Shown in pieces: positions 16,790 through 23,582 of a DNA stretch of 23,582 nt. This DNA comes from Barthelona sp. PAP020 (lineage: Eukaryota; Metamonada: BaSk clade): positions 1 through 23,582 of the forward strand of contig JARQWU010000164.1 in NCBI GenBank assembly GCA_040182905.1, read 5' to 3'. Under the pieces are notes generated by a model. The model searched no databases. It saw only the letters and a list, made by a program, of their open reading frames with translations, and was not told the origin of the DNA. A program made the position numbers and the translations under genes. Positions within the stretch are counted from its first letter, which is position 1. Each line of letters starts with the position of its first letter.

Positions 16790-17209
16790 TTATAGAACAG
16801 GTTCATCATCTCCACCAAAATCTGATTCTAGACCGTCCAGACCATCATCATCATCAAAAAAATTGTTGGCATAATCGCCATCACCCATATCTTCTTCCTC
16901 AGGCTCATCTACTGGATTTTCACCTGATTCTTCATCTTCGTTCTCTTCAACATCACCATACACACGATGTGATTGACGATATTGAGTGGAATGAATTGAC
17001 GTATTTTCAACAATTTCTTTGGAAAAATATGGATATTTTTTGCAAGAATCATCAATATCTTGTATGAATTTCATTGAGCGAACTTTTGTATACATTCCAT
17101 TGTCCCAATTTTCAAGATCAAAATTGAATCGGGATAGTTTTTGTTTAACTTCATTGTTAAAATGACTTTTGAAATCAATGTTGTCGCTATTTGAATCGTC
17201 AAAAGACAT
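16790..17209 (-). CDS. RNA polymerase III subunit RPC31/RPC7-like
   Basis: A 139-residue acidic protein from the ATG at 17209; the frame continues upstream only to a GTG. The C-terminus is strongly acidic and reads GDYANNFFDDDDG followed by DDEPVL, the same layout as the end of RPC31/POLR3G, where a DYxxNYFDDGxD motif and a DDEAxY end are typical. The N-terminal half has several Tyr/Phe-containing segments (FDLENWDNG, YPYFSKE) in place of the family's basic region. In the family this subunit belongs to the Pol III initiation subcomplex with RPC82 and RPC34. The assignment rests mostly on the C-terminal motif in a low-complexity acidic context, so it is tentative. It is shorter than yeast Rpc31 (251). 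Confidence 0.6.
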   Translation of the reverse strand: MSFDDSNSDNIDFKSHFNNEVKQKLSRFNFDLENWDNGMYTKVRSMKFIQDIDDSCKKYPYFSKEIVENTSIHSTQYRQSHRVYGDVEENEDEESGENPVDEPEEEDMGDGDYANNFFDDDDGLDGLESDFGGDDEPVL

Positions 17210-17568
17210 TAATTCGAAAAAAAAAAAGAGAAACAATCTTGTTCTTTTTTCAACCACAAAATGCTGTTTTCTTTATTTGACAATACATTGATAATATTAT
17301 CATGTGGATTTTTTTGATATTTTGGAATTTCTAGGTAAAAATAATTTTTGTGAATATTTATTCAATCAAACAATTCTGCAGTTCTGTCATTTATATATTG
17401 ATCAAAAATTTAGGAAATAAATCAAAGAAATGAAACACAAAAAACAAGACATTTTGCAAATGTGGACAAAATATGTGATAAAAGAGCTGCTTAATAATAA
17501 CAATAATAATAATGATAACTATGATAACAATAAGATTAAATTCAATGAAGTAATTTTCTTTTATTTGT
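17210..17568. other. Divergent spacer with an AAT/AAC tract and an overlapping upstream ORF
   Basis: This region separates the RPC31-like gene (-) and the GAA1-like gene (+). It contains an imperfect AAT/AAC/GAT triplet tract at about 17491-17535. An ORF from ATG 17430 to 17642 (70 codons, with seven consecutive Asn) overlaps the GAA1 start in another frame. It has no recognisable domain, and I regard it as an upstream ORF or chance. TTTGACA occurs at 17276-17282. Confidence 0.4.
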
Positions 17569-19125
17569 ATGATATCTTTGAAGATTGGTTCAGTAATTTT
17601 TATATTTTTAGGGATATTTTACATAATTACAACTCCAATTAAACCATATGGCATTGAAAATGTGGAAAAACCAATATCTGGAGAATATGTTCATGATTTT
17701 ATCGAAACCGTTTTAAAAATCAGCAATCAAAATAGTACCCAAGATCAAAGTAATGTTATTTATGAATTTACAAGAAAGAAAGTTAGATATTTGATTGAAT
17801 CTGTTTTGTTGTCAAATGGTTTCGAAAAGAATCAAATAAGCTTTCAAACATTTAATCATTATGATTATCGGGCAGAAAATCGTTTATCTATGGTTTACAA
17901 TTATTATGGAGAGAATATATTAATTTGGTCCAATTCTAGTGTAATTCCAAACGCAAAAATTAAAGTTTTTATGGCACATTATGATACTCAAGGTTGGGGC
18001 AATGGAAATTATACTGGTGTATATGATAATTTGGTTGCTGCTACAGGATTGATTGGAATTGCACAGTGGATACATCACGTGAACATTGATCAACCTTATT
18101 TAATTCTTTTAACTGATCAGTCAATTCCTGGATTACTTGGTTGGAAAGCGTTTGTCAAAGACCATTGGTTGGGAAAATGTGGGTGTAACTGTATTGATTT
18201 TATTTTTAATGTTCAAAAAATTGGAAGAAATAATGAAATATTTTTGCATAGAGATCCATTAAGCAATATACCAATGACTTCCACACTTTTAAAAAGCCTA
18301 TTAGTTTTATCAAGTGAAACACTTCCAATATACATAGAAGATAAACATTCTATTTCGTCTTTAACAAAACAACTCCGTTTTTTCAATGAAAATGATTCAG
18401 ATTCCTTTTTAAACTCTTGTTCATTTGATGAATGCCCAATTTTTACAGTTTCAGATTCTAGTAATAAAAATGACGCAAAAGAAGTATTGAATGATGATGA
18501 TGTGTTAAATAACGTCAATTTCAACCATGTAGAATTAATTTTAGCATTGCTTTGCAAATTCATTGTTTCTCAAACAGTTTCCGATGATACTAACTCCCCT
18601 TTTTATTTTTTTAAAAGAATCAGCCATTATTTACATTTCATGAATAAATTTTTTTGGTATTTAATCCCAGCCACAAAAAAAAATCTAATTTTTTCTGGTC
18701 AGATAAGTTTTTCTGGAACTTTTTCATTTTTATTAAGTATCTTTCTTCTCTATCTTTGTTGTGTTAAAGTGTGCTATCTTGTGGATACGTTGGTCATTCA
18801 ATGTAAAAAACGGTTAAGATTATTACTGTTGAGGCTAGTTGTTCTTCATTTTTTGCTCATTTTTTTATTAACATTTAATTTTCCGAACATTTCATTGATT
18901 GTTCATTTTTTCACTTTTCCTGCTTTGTACACATTAAATTATCCATATTTATCTTTTATTTTTTCAATTGGTACAGTTACTGCTTGTTTAAATTTTATTC
19001 TTTCCATTTTAAAAGTAGTTGCAATTTCAAACAAAGTATTGAGTGTCTTTAGTATCATTGTTTTTCACCTTTTGATGGTTTTTTTCTATTCTTCGTTAAA
19101 TCTTTTTAAGTTGAAGAAAATTTAA
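17569..19125 (+). CDS. GPI transamidase subunit GAA1-like (M28-fold membrane protein)
   Basis: GAA1 is the ER-membrane subunit of the complex that swaps a C-terminal signal peptide for a GPI anchor. The 518-residue protein has the right layout: one N-terminal membrane helix (6-22), a luminal M28-peptidase-like domain (about 40-335), then about six membrane helices from 370 to the end. The region YLHFMNKFFWYLIPATKKNLIFSG parallels the human GPAA1 segment around HQSFFFYLLPGLSRFVSIG. In the M28-like domain AHYDT (136-140) and VYDNLVAATG (151-160) resemble zinc-ligand motifs, but the usual Glu-Glu before GLLG is Ser-Ile (185-186, LLTDQSIPGLLG), so it is not a normal peptidase. ERMP1-type ER peptidases are the main alternative. 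An in-frame TAA at 17551 fixes the ATG at 17569. Shorter than human (621). Stop TAA. Confidence 0.66.
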   Translation: MISLKIGSVIFIFLGIFYIITTPIKPYGIENVEKPISGEYVHDFIETVLKISNQNSTQDQSNVIYEFTRKKVRYLIESVLLSNGFEKNQISFQTFNHYDYRAENRLSMVYNYYGENILIWSNSSVIPNAKIKVFMAHYDTQGWGNGNYTGVYDNLVAATGLIGIAQWIHHVNIDQPYLILLTDQSIPGLLGWKAFVKDHWLGKCGCNCIDFIFNVQKIGRNNEIFLHRDPLSNIPMTSTLLKSLLVLSSETLPIYIEDKHSISSLTKQLRFFNENDSDSFLNSCSFDECPIFTVSDSSNKNDAKEVLNDDDVLNNVNFNHVELILALLCKFIVSQTVSDDTNSPFYFFKRISHYLHFMNKFFWYLIPATKKNLIFSGQISFSGTFSFLLSIFLLYLCCVKVCYLVDTLVIQCKKRLRLLLLRLVVLHFLLIFLLTFNFPNISLIVHFFTFPALYTLNYPYLSFIFSIGTVTACLNFILSILKVVAISNKVLSVFSIIVFHLLMVFFYSSLNLFKLKKI

Positions 19126-19529
19126 GCTTTCTTTTGTGTTGAAATTCTCTCTGAATGAAAAAAAATAATACAAACATTTCCTTTTTTATTTATTTTTAAT
19201 CTTAATTCAGTTTTTATAAAAACTCATTCATCAATTAGTATTTTTATCCATCACATTCATTTCAATTTTTATTTTTATCTTTAAAAGAACATGAATGTAT
19301 TTTGATGTGAAACAGTAAAGAAATTGACACTTCAATGTGAAGTCTTGTTAGAATTTTTTTTTTGTTGGCAAAATGAATAAAAACACAGACAAAAGGTCCT
19401 TTTTTTTGACAAGGTTGATAGTTGGAAAAAAAGAATACACAACCTTTGCCCAAATTGGTTTGAACAAAAAAAATTGCCTTTAAAATGTTTCCAGATTTTT
19501 TCTTTTGAAATAGCAAAATTCAAAATTAA
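19126..19529. other. Spacer upstream of the NOT2-domain gene
   Basis: No ORF is convincing; two overlapping minus-strand frames here are Lys/Phe low-complexity. Two hairpins are visible: ACATTCAT (19253-19260) with ATGAATGT (19291-19298), and ACTTCA-ATG-TGAAGT (19329-19343). Homopolymer T and A runs are frequent. A TTTTTTTTGACA lies near 19399-19411. Confidence 0.35.
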
Positions 19530-20165
19530 ATGAATCTAAAACAAATACCAAACAACTCTAATTTGGAGAACTTTGGTCTTGAAGCTTTAAATAGAATGTT
19601 ACATGAACCAAAATTTTCGGATTTACGTCAAGTTATTATATCACCTGATCAATCAAAATTATCGCAAGATTTTTATCATCATCGAATTGCTGCATCAGGT
19701 AGAAATGTTAGAATACCGTATGGTAGTTATTTACAACAAACATATCAATTGAGTGATTGTTTTGCGTTGAATCGACCTGTTTTAGATGTAAATAAATTTG
19801 ACCAATTATCGATAGAAGTATTAGTGTATATTTTTTGCTCTTGTCCAAGAGATGTTTTACAATTGTTTGCTGCTCAATCTTTGCAAAAGAAAAATTGCAG
19901 ATATCATAAATATCTGCAAAATTGGATTGTCGGAAATCCAGGTAAAACAGATTTTTGGTCATCCAATGAAACATTTGGCAGGAAGAATACTTTTTGCATT
20001 TTTGACATCACAAAATGGGAAATTGTCGAAGAAAGTTTAGTTTTAGAGAGAGATCAAATAGAAACAGTGGAAGAATTACAGAATTTTATTTCTCAACACA
20101 CAATTACAAAAGATGAGTATTTTTTAAATCAACAATTAATTTTATCTTTAAATAATGATAAATAG
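19530..20165 (+). CDS. CCR4-NOT complex subunit, NOT2/3/5 domain
   Basis: A 211-residue protein consisting of little more than the NOT box. The segment from about 95 to 190 contains PRDVLQLFAAQSLQKKNCRYHK (split here as PRDVLQLFAAQ and KKNCRYHK), NWIVG, and a FCIFDITKWEIV strand, matching human CNOT2 DVLQLLAAVELFNRDWRYHK...WI...YYFFDCLNWRKV. In the family this domain dimerises with NOT3/5 and binds the NOT1 C-terminus to form the core of the deadenylation/decapping platform. It resembles CNOT2 more than CNOT3, which carries an N-terminal coiled coil absent here. Compared with human CNOT2 (540) most of the N-terminal region is missing. TCAAAATT lies at 19520-19527 just before the ATG. Stop is TAG. 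Confidence 0.85.
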   Translation: MNLKQIPNNSNLENFGLEALNRMLHEPKFSDLRQVIISPDQSKLSQDFYHHRIAASGRNVRIPYGSYLQQTYQLSDCFALNRPVLDVNKFDQLSIEVLVYIFCSCPRDVLQLFAAQSLQKKNCRYHKYLQNWIVGNPGKTDFWSSNETFGRKNTFCIFDITKWEIVEESLVLERDQIETVEELQNFISQHTITKDEYFLNQQLILSLNNDK

Positions 20166-20200
20166 ATTAATTATTTTAGTTATTAAATTTTAAAAAAAAA

Positions 20201-20239
20201 ATGAATCAAAAGAAAATTAGAAACAACAATTATTCTTGA
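20201..20239 (+). other. Short upstream ORF before NF-YB-like gene
   Basis: ATG at 20201 opens a 12-codon frame ending TGA at 20237-20239, 41 bases before the NF-YB ATG. If the mRNA starts in the upstream spacer this frame would be met first by scanning ribosomes. It may equally lie upstream of the transcription start. Confidence 0.25.
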
Positions 20240-20279
20240 AAAATTTTTTGTGGTTCCATTTCTTTTATTGTTAGTATGC

Positions 20280-20936
20280 ATGATTTTCCCAATAGATTGT
20301 CAAGATTCTGTCAATAAGGAACAGTTTTTACCCATTGCAAATGTTTCTCGGGCAATGAAAAAGAATTTACCCAATTCCGTGAAAATTTCGCGAGAATCTA
20401 AAGAATTAGTTCAAGAATGTGCATCTGAATTTATTTGTTTTGTTACATTTGAAGCTTTAAACAGATGTAATGATGAACAAAGAAAAACGATAACTTCTGA
20501 TGATGTAATTCTTGCAATGAACAGTTTGGGATTTTTGAGATATGTAAGGTTATTAAAAGTTTTTGCAAACTCTCTAAAAATTACCAAGCCTAATAGTCAA
20601 CTGATTTTTCAATGCAATAAAATCAAACAAGAATTAAATGAACAAAATGAATTGTTTTTATCAGAGTTAACTCAAAATGCACCAAAATATGATAAAAATA
20701 TGTATTTAGAAAACAATCAATCAAAAATTGTACCCAAAGATAGTTATTCAATGTCAATAGTCCCTGATTGTGATGACATTTTGTCAAAAATGGATGATGT
20801 GAATCCCAATATAAATTTCTCATCACTCACACCCAGCTTTCCTTCTATTCCCACAATTGATGAATTTTCAATTGCTAGTCAAGTCAACATTCAAACAACA
20901 CAGCCTCAATATACTCCATATCATTCTAATGTTTGA
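20280..20936 (+). CDS. NF-YB/HAP3-like CCAAT-binding histone-fold protein
   Basis: A 218-residue protein from the ATG at 20280. A frame extension to a GTG at 20250 would add a hydrophobic decapeptide that does not fit a nuclear protein. Residues 14-100 form the histone fold: QFLPIANVSRAMKK (15-28) matches the NF-YB motif LPIANVxRIMK, then KISRESKELVQECASEFICFVT and RKTITSDDVILAMNSLGF. NF-YB pairs with NF-YC, and the dimer recruits NF-YA to bind CCAAT boxes. The related NC2-beta (DR1) is less likely because LPIANV and VQECxSEF are NF-YB features. The C-terminal half (101-218) is Asn/Gln/Ser/Pro-rich and probably disordered, perhaps an activation region. It follows the NOT2 gene by 114 bases. 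Stop TGA; AATAAA at 20949-20954. Confidence 0.88.
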   Translation: MIFPIDCQDSVNKEQFLPIANVSRAMKKNLPNSVKISRESKELVQECASEFICFVTFEALNRCNDEQRKTITSDDVILAMNSLGFLRYVRLLKVFANSLKITKPNSQLIFQCNKIKQELNEQNELFLSELTQNAPKYDKNMYLENNQSKIVPKDSYSMSIVPDCDDILSKMDDVNPNINFSSLTPSFPSIPTIDEFSIASQVNIQTTQPQYTPYHSNV

Positions 20937-21266
20937 TATTTCAAGTGTAATAAAATTTTAAATTTTCTATTTTATTTGTTAAAAAAATTTTTTGATATTA
21001 GTGAGATCATAAAGGAAGCATGTTTTGTTAACAAAAACAAAGAAATGGTTCAAATTTTTAACTAAATTAGTGCATTTTCAAAAGTAAATTCTATTTTCTT
21101 CGTGCAATTGGCCATTTGCCTTTTGCATTATAGTACGCTTTTTTTAAATACAATTTATTAATTATTGCCGATGTAAACTTTTTTGAGAACAAAATTATTC
21201 TTTGACAATTTATTTTTTTGTGAATTCATTTGTTTTTTCAGATCAAATACACAATATTGTCTATTA
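20937..21266. other. Spacer between NF-YB-like and CPSF73 genes
   Basis: Aside from the AATAAA just after the NF-YB stop, nothing distinct is seen. A frame open upstream of the CPSF73 ATG to a TTG at 21183 is Phe/Cys-rich and not family-like. No RNA gene was found. Confidence 0.35.
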
Positions 21267-23456
21267 ATGTCACAATTTAAGATAACTCCGTTGGGAGCAG
21301 GTTGTGAAGTAGGAAGATCATGTATTTTAGTAGAATATCTGAACAAAAGGATTTTGTTAGATTGTGGAATAGCACCTGCAATGCATGGATTTGCTCAATT
21401 ACCATTTCTTGAGTTTATTGAAGATTTATCCACTATTGATTTTGTATTAATATCCCATTTTCATTCAGATCACATTGGTGGTGTACCTTATCTTTGTGGA
21501 AAAACTAATTTCAAAGGTTCAATTTTTATGACATATGTTACGAAAGCAGTTTATCAACAATTGAAGCATGATCCTGCAAATCTTTTAATTGAGGATGAAC
21601 CTTTATTTGATGAAGCAGATTTTCAAAAATCATTGGATTGCATTAAAACTGTTGATTTTCATCAAGTTGTTGAGTTTTGCGGGTGTAAGATATGGTGTTA
21701 TCCCGCTGGTCATGTTATTGGTGCATGTATGTGGATGTTGGAAATAGGAGGGTTCAAATTATTATATACCGGTGACTATTACCCTGAGAACCCTGATAGA
21801 CATTTGAAAGCTGCCGAAATACCACCTTTAGCACCTGATGTATTGATTGTGGAGGCTACTTATGCAGATGGTGGAAAGGCTCCTTCACAAAAGGAACGAG
21901 AAATGCAATTGTTTGAATGGTTGATTGAAACAATAAAATTAGATGGAAAAGTATTGATTCCTACCTTTAGTATTGGACGTTTACAAGAAATTTTACGAAT
22001 TTTGATCTCTTTTTGGGAAACAGAACCATTGTTTGAAGATATACCAATATATTATGTTTCTGGAGTTGCTAGAAAATGTATGCCGTTATTTGAAGCCTTT
22101 TGTTTGGCTCAAAATGAAGAAATTCAAAATCAAGTTATTGCTGGGAATCCTTGGAGTATGCCACAAGTTAAATATATGAATGATATTCGGGATATTCCGG
22201 ATGATAAGCCATGCGTTGTTCTTGCTAGTCCTGGTATGATGCAATCTGGTGTTTCACATGAGTTATTTATTCGGTGGATGGATGGACATAACAATTTGTT
22301 GTTACTCACAGGTTATATGGTACATGGAACACCTGGTAAGTGGGCAGAAGAACATAGAAAAAAAGGGAAGGAAGCATATTATGGATACAATGGAAAAGAT
22401 GGTGTTCAATATAATAAAAGAATGAATATGCGTGTTGAGAAATTGACATTTAGTGCTCATAGTGACAAAGAAAAGACAATTAACTTTATTGATGCTATTG
22501 GCGTTAAGAATGTTGTATTGGTTCATGGAAATGATAAGAATATGGACATTTTGAGGGACTTTTTTTTGGATCAAAAACCAAAACTTGAAGTTTTCACCCC
22601 TAAATTGACGGAAACTTTGACCTTTGACAACTATAATAGAAATGAGTATTTTGTGGATATCACTGCGAATGAAACATTGTTAGAGAATGACAATGAACCT
22701 TTTCCAAGTATCTTTTTTGATGATGGGTTTCAAAAAATTTTTGTTGACAATCAGACATTTAAAACGGGGGCATATTCATCAATTGTTGAGTTTGAAAATT
22801 ATTTTAAGATAATCATTGAAAAAAAAGACACAGATACCAAGTTCTTTTTGAATTTTCTCAATCTAACGTTTCCCAATTTCATAGAACAAAAATATGATGA
22901 AAAGACCAGGAAATTTTATGTAATTATTCATGATTCTGTCAAGATCACATTTCACAGTCTTTCTTTGGAAGTTGAATGGAATTCTTCCGCAACATCAGAT
23001 GTAATTGCACATACCATTATTGCTTTCGCCAACAGAAGTCCTTTTAGAAAACCAAGTGATAATGTGTTTGAAATGTGTGATATAAGCAAGATCAATTATG
23101 AGTATGTTGTTGATTTATTCACCTCTATTTTTGGAGATGAAAATTGTGAATTTAACAGCGAGAAGCAAACTTTAACAGTTTCTATTGAAGAAGAAGTGAT
23201 GGTACCAGTTCAACCAAAACACTTGGAAAATGAAGAAATTCAACCAAATTTAAAGATGCAACAATTTCAAAATCCCATGCTTCAAGAAGTTTTGGATGAT
23301 GAGAAAATTAAAGTGGATATTATTGAAGAAGTTCCAACAATTATTGTTTCTAAAGCTGTTATTGACATTCTTCAACTCCAAGTTCAAAGCGATTCAGAAA
23401 AATTAAGAAATGAAATAAATATAGTCATTAACAATATTCGAAGTTCAGTTTCATAA
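21267..23456 (+). CDS. Cleavage and polyadenylation endonuclease CPSF73
   Basis: CPSF73 (Ysh1) is the zinc endonuclease that cuts pre-mRNA before polyadenylation. The 729-residue protein starts MSQFKITPLGAGCEVGRSC, close to human IRPLGAGQEVGRSC. All metal and catalytic positions are present: HFHSDH (64-69), His149 (PAGHVIGA), Asp170 (LYTGDY), Glu196 (VEATYA), His398 (FSAHSD) and His420 (LVHGND). A beta-CASP domain lies at about 205-385. The C-terminal domain shared by CPSF73 and CPSF100 is visible from about 490 on (NSSATSDVIAHTIIAF), which separates it from the Integrator nuclease INTS11. Between GTPGK (354-358) and the FSAH motif there are several more residues than in human. An acidic, Gln-rich linker (about 645-690) precedes the last helix. 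Stop TAA. Confidence 0.95.
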   Translation: MSQFKITPLGAGCEVGRSCILVEYLNKRILLDCGIAPAMHGFAQLPFLEFIEDLSTIDFVLISHFHSDHIGGVPYLCGKTNFKGSIFMTYVTKAVYQQLKHDPANLLIEDEPLFDEADFQKSLDCIKTVDFHQVVEFCGCKIWCYPAGHVIGACMWMLEIGGFKLLYTGDYYPENPDRHLKAAEIPPLAPDVLIVEATYADGGKAPSQKEREMQLFEWLIETIKLDGKVLIPTFSIGRLQEILRILISFWETEPLFEDIPIYYVSGVARKCMPLFEAFCLAQNEEIQNQVIAGNPWSMPQVKYMNDIRDIPDDKPCVVLASPGMMQSGVSHELFIRWMDGHNNLLLLTGYMVHGTPGKWAEEHRKKGKEAYYGYNGKDGVQYNKRMNMRVEKLTFSAHSDKEKTINFIDAIGVKNVVLVHGNDKNMDILRDFFLDQKPKLEVFTPKLTETLTFDNYNRNEYFVDITANETLLENDNEPFPSIFFDDGFQKIFVDNQTFKTGAYSSIVEFENYFKIIIEKKDTDTKFFLNFLNLTFPNFIEQKYDEKTRKFYVIIHDSVKITFHSLSLEVEWNSSATSDVIAHTIIAFANRSPFRKPSDNVFEMCDISKINYEYVVDLFTSIFGDENCEFNSEKQTLTVSIEEEVMVPVQPKHLENEEIQPNLKMQQFQNPMLQEVLDDEKIKVDIIEEVPTIIVSKAVIDILQLQVQSDSEKLRNEINIVINNIRSSVS

Positions 23457-23544
23457 ATTCTTTAACCTTCATTTTTTGAAAAAAAAAAATCACGATTCAA
23501 ATAATTTACCGTGGCAATGGTGAGTATTTCCTTGTAAAAATGAA

Positions 23545-23582
23545 TTAGACAGTCTCGTTTTCATCAGACTTAGCCCACATAC
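23545..23582 (-). CDS. C-terminal end of an unidentified protein (partial)
   Basis: Read on the minus strand, bases 23580-23545 give MWAKSDENETV and a TAA stop, with the rest of the gene beyond the window. The GCT, AAG, TCT, GAC-type codons and the short acidic end suggest a highly expressed gene. A 14-3-3 protein, whose last helix ends with a LxLW then Ser/Thr and acidic residues, would fit loosely, but 11 residues cannot establish this. It converges on CPSF73 with 88 bases between stops. Confidence 0.3.
   Translation of the reverse strand, partial: MWAKSDENETV

Noticed and set aside
17430-17642. 70-codon ORF with poly-Asn as a separate gene
   Set aside because: It overlaps a recognisable gene in another frame, has no domain and owes its length to a low-complexity tract; listed only as a possible upstream ORF.
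17569-19125. Active M28 aminopeptidase (ERMP1-like)
   Set aside because: The Glu-Glu pair needed for zinc binding and catalysis is missing, and the first C-terminal membrane segment resembles GAA1 more closely.
19262-19523. Two overlapping minus-strand ORFs in the spacer before the NOT2-domain gene
   Set aside because: Lys/Phe/Asn-rich composition from homopolymer runs, no domain, and they would sit in the promoter of the next gene.
21183-21266. Longer N-terminus for CPSF73 from a TTG codon
   Set aside because: TTG is not a credible start here and the extra residues are not family-like; the ATG at 21267 starts right before the conserved LGAGCEVGRSC.
23577-23582. GTATGT on the minus strand at the window edge, like a 5' splice site
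   Set aside because: It is at the very edge with no context, and the frame through it reads on to a stop normally.
1-23582. CRISPR arrays, insertion sequences, tRNA or rRNA genes
   Set aside because: No spaced direct repeats, transposase-like frames, terminal repeats, or T-loop GTTCGA-type tRNA signature were seen on reading both strands.

Overview
This is a piece of nuclear DNA from a gene-dense, AT-rich microbial eukaryote. The products include a large clamp-loader subunit, a prefoldin subunit, a CCR4-NOT subunit, an NF-Y-type histone-fold protein, the CPSF73 pre-mRNA endonuclease, a Pol III subunit and a GPI-transamidase subunit. TAA, TAG and TGA all end recognisable genes, so the code is standard. 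Almost every gene is one open frame. One short intron (4763-4807) could be shown by homology. The gene style (few introns, short spacers, many-membrane cyclic nucleotide enzymes, a subtilisin-like protein, a bacterial-type amidohydrolase) fits a parabasalid or another anaerobic protist. I could not place it firmly: the trichomonad initiator and the rule of stop codons overlapping TAAA are not consistently seen, and the GAA1-like gene would be unexpected in Trichomonas vaginalis, whose genome was reported to lack GPI-anchor synthesis.

Layout. 1-146: 3' end of a poly(A)-binding protein gene (+). 463-2788: two minus-strand genes, an unknown helical protein and a divergent subtilisin-like secreted protein. 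2881-5299: two plus-strand genes, a coiled-coil protein and prefoldin subunit 3 in two exons. 5600-7654 (-): six-membrane-span cyclic nucleotide phosphodiesterase. 7992-14244 (+): RFC1, a FIST-domain protein fused to a class III cyclase homology domain, and a lipid-anchor-motif leucine-rich-repeat protein. 14245-15124: long convergent spacer with many stem-loops. 15125-17209 (-): amidohydrolase and an RPC31-like Pol III subunit. 17569-23456 (+): GAA1-like, NOT2/3/5-domain protein, NF-YB-like and CPSF73. 23545-23582 (-): C-terminal end of another gene.

The genes do not form an operon. Several serve mRNA life (PABP, NOT2, CPSF73), DNA replication (RFC1), transcription (NF-YB, RPC31) and cyclic nucleotide signalling (phosphodiesterase and FIST-cyclase, about 2.3 kb apart). 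The points most worth a second look are the FIST-cyclase fusion with one missing metal aspartate, the hidden first exon of prefoldin 3, the short subtilisin with an eroded serine loop and no in-frame ATG, the GAA1-like protein, and two abutting hairpins at 14754-14851.
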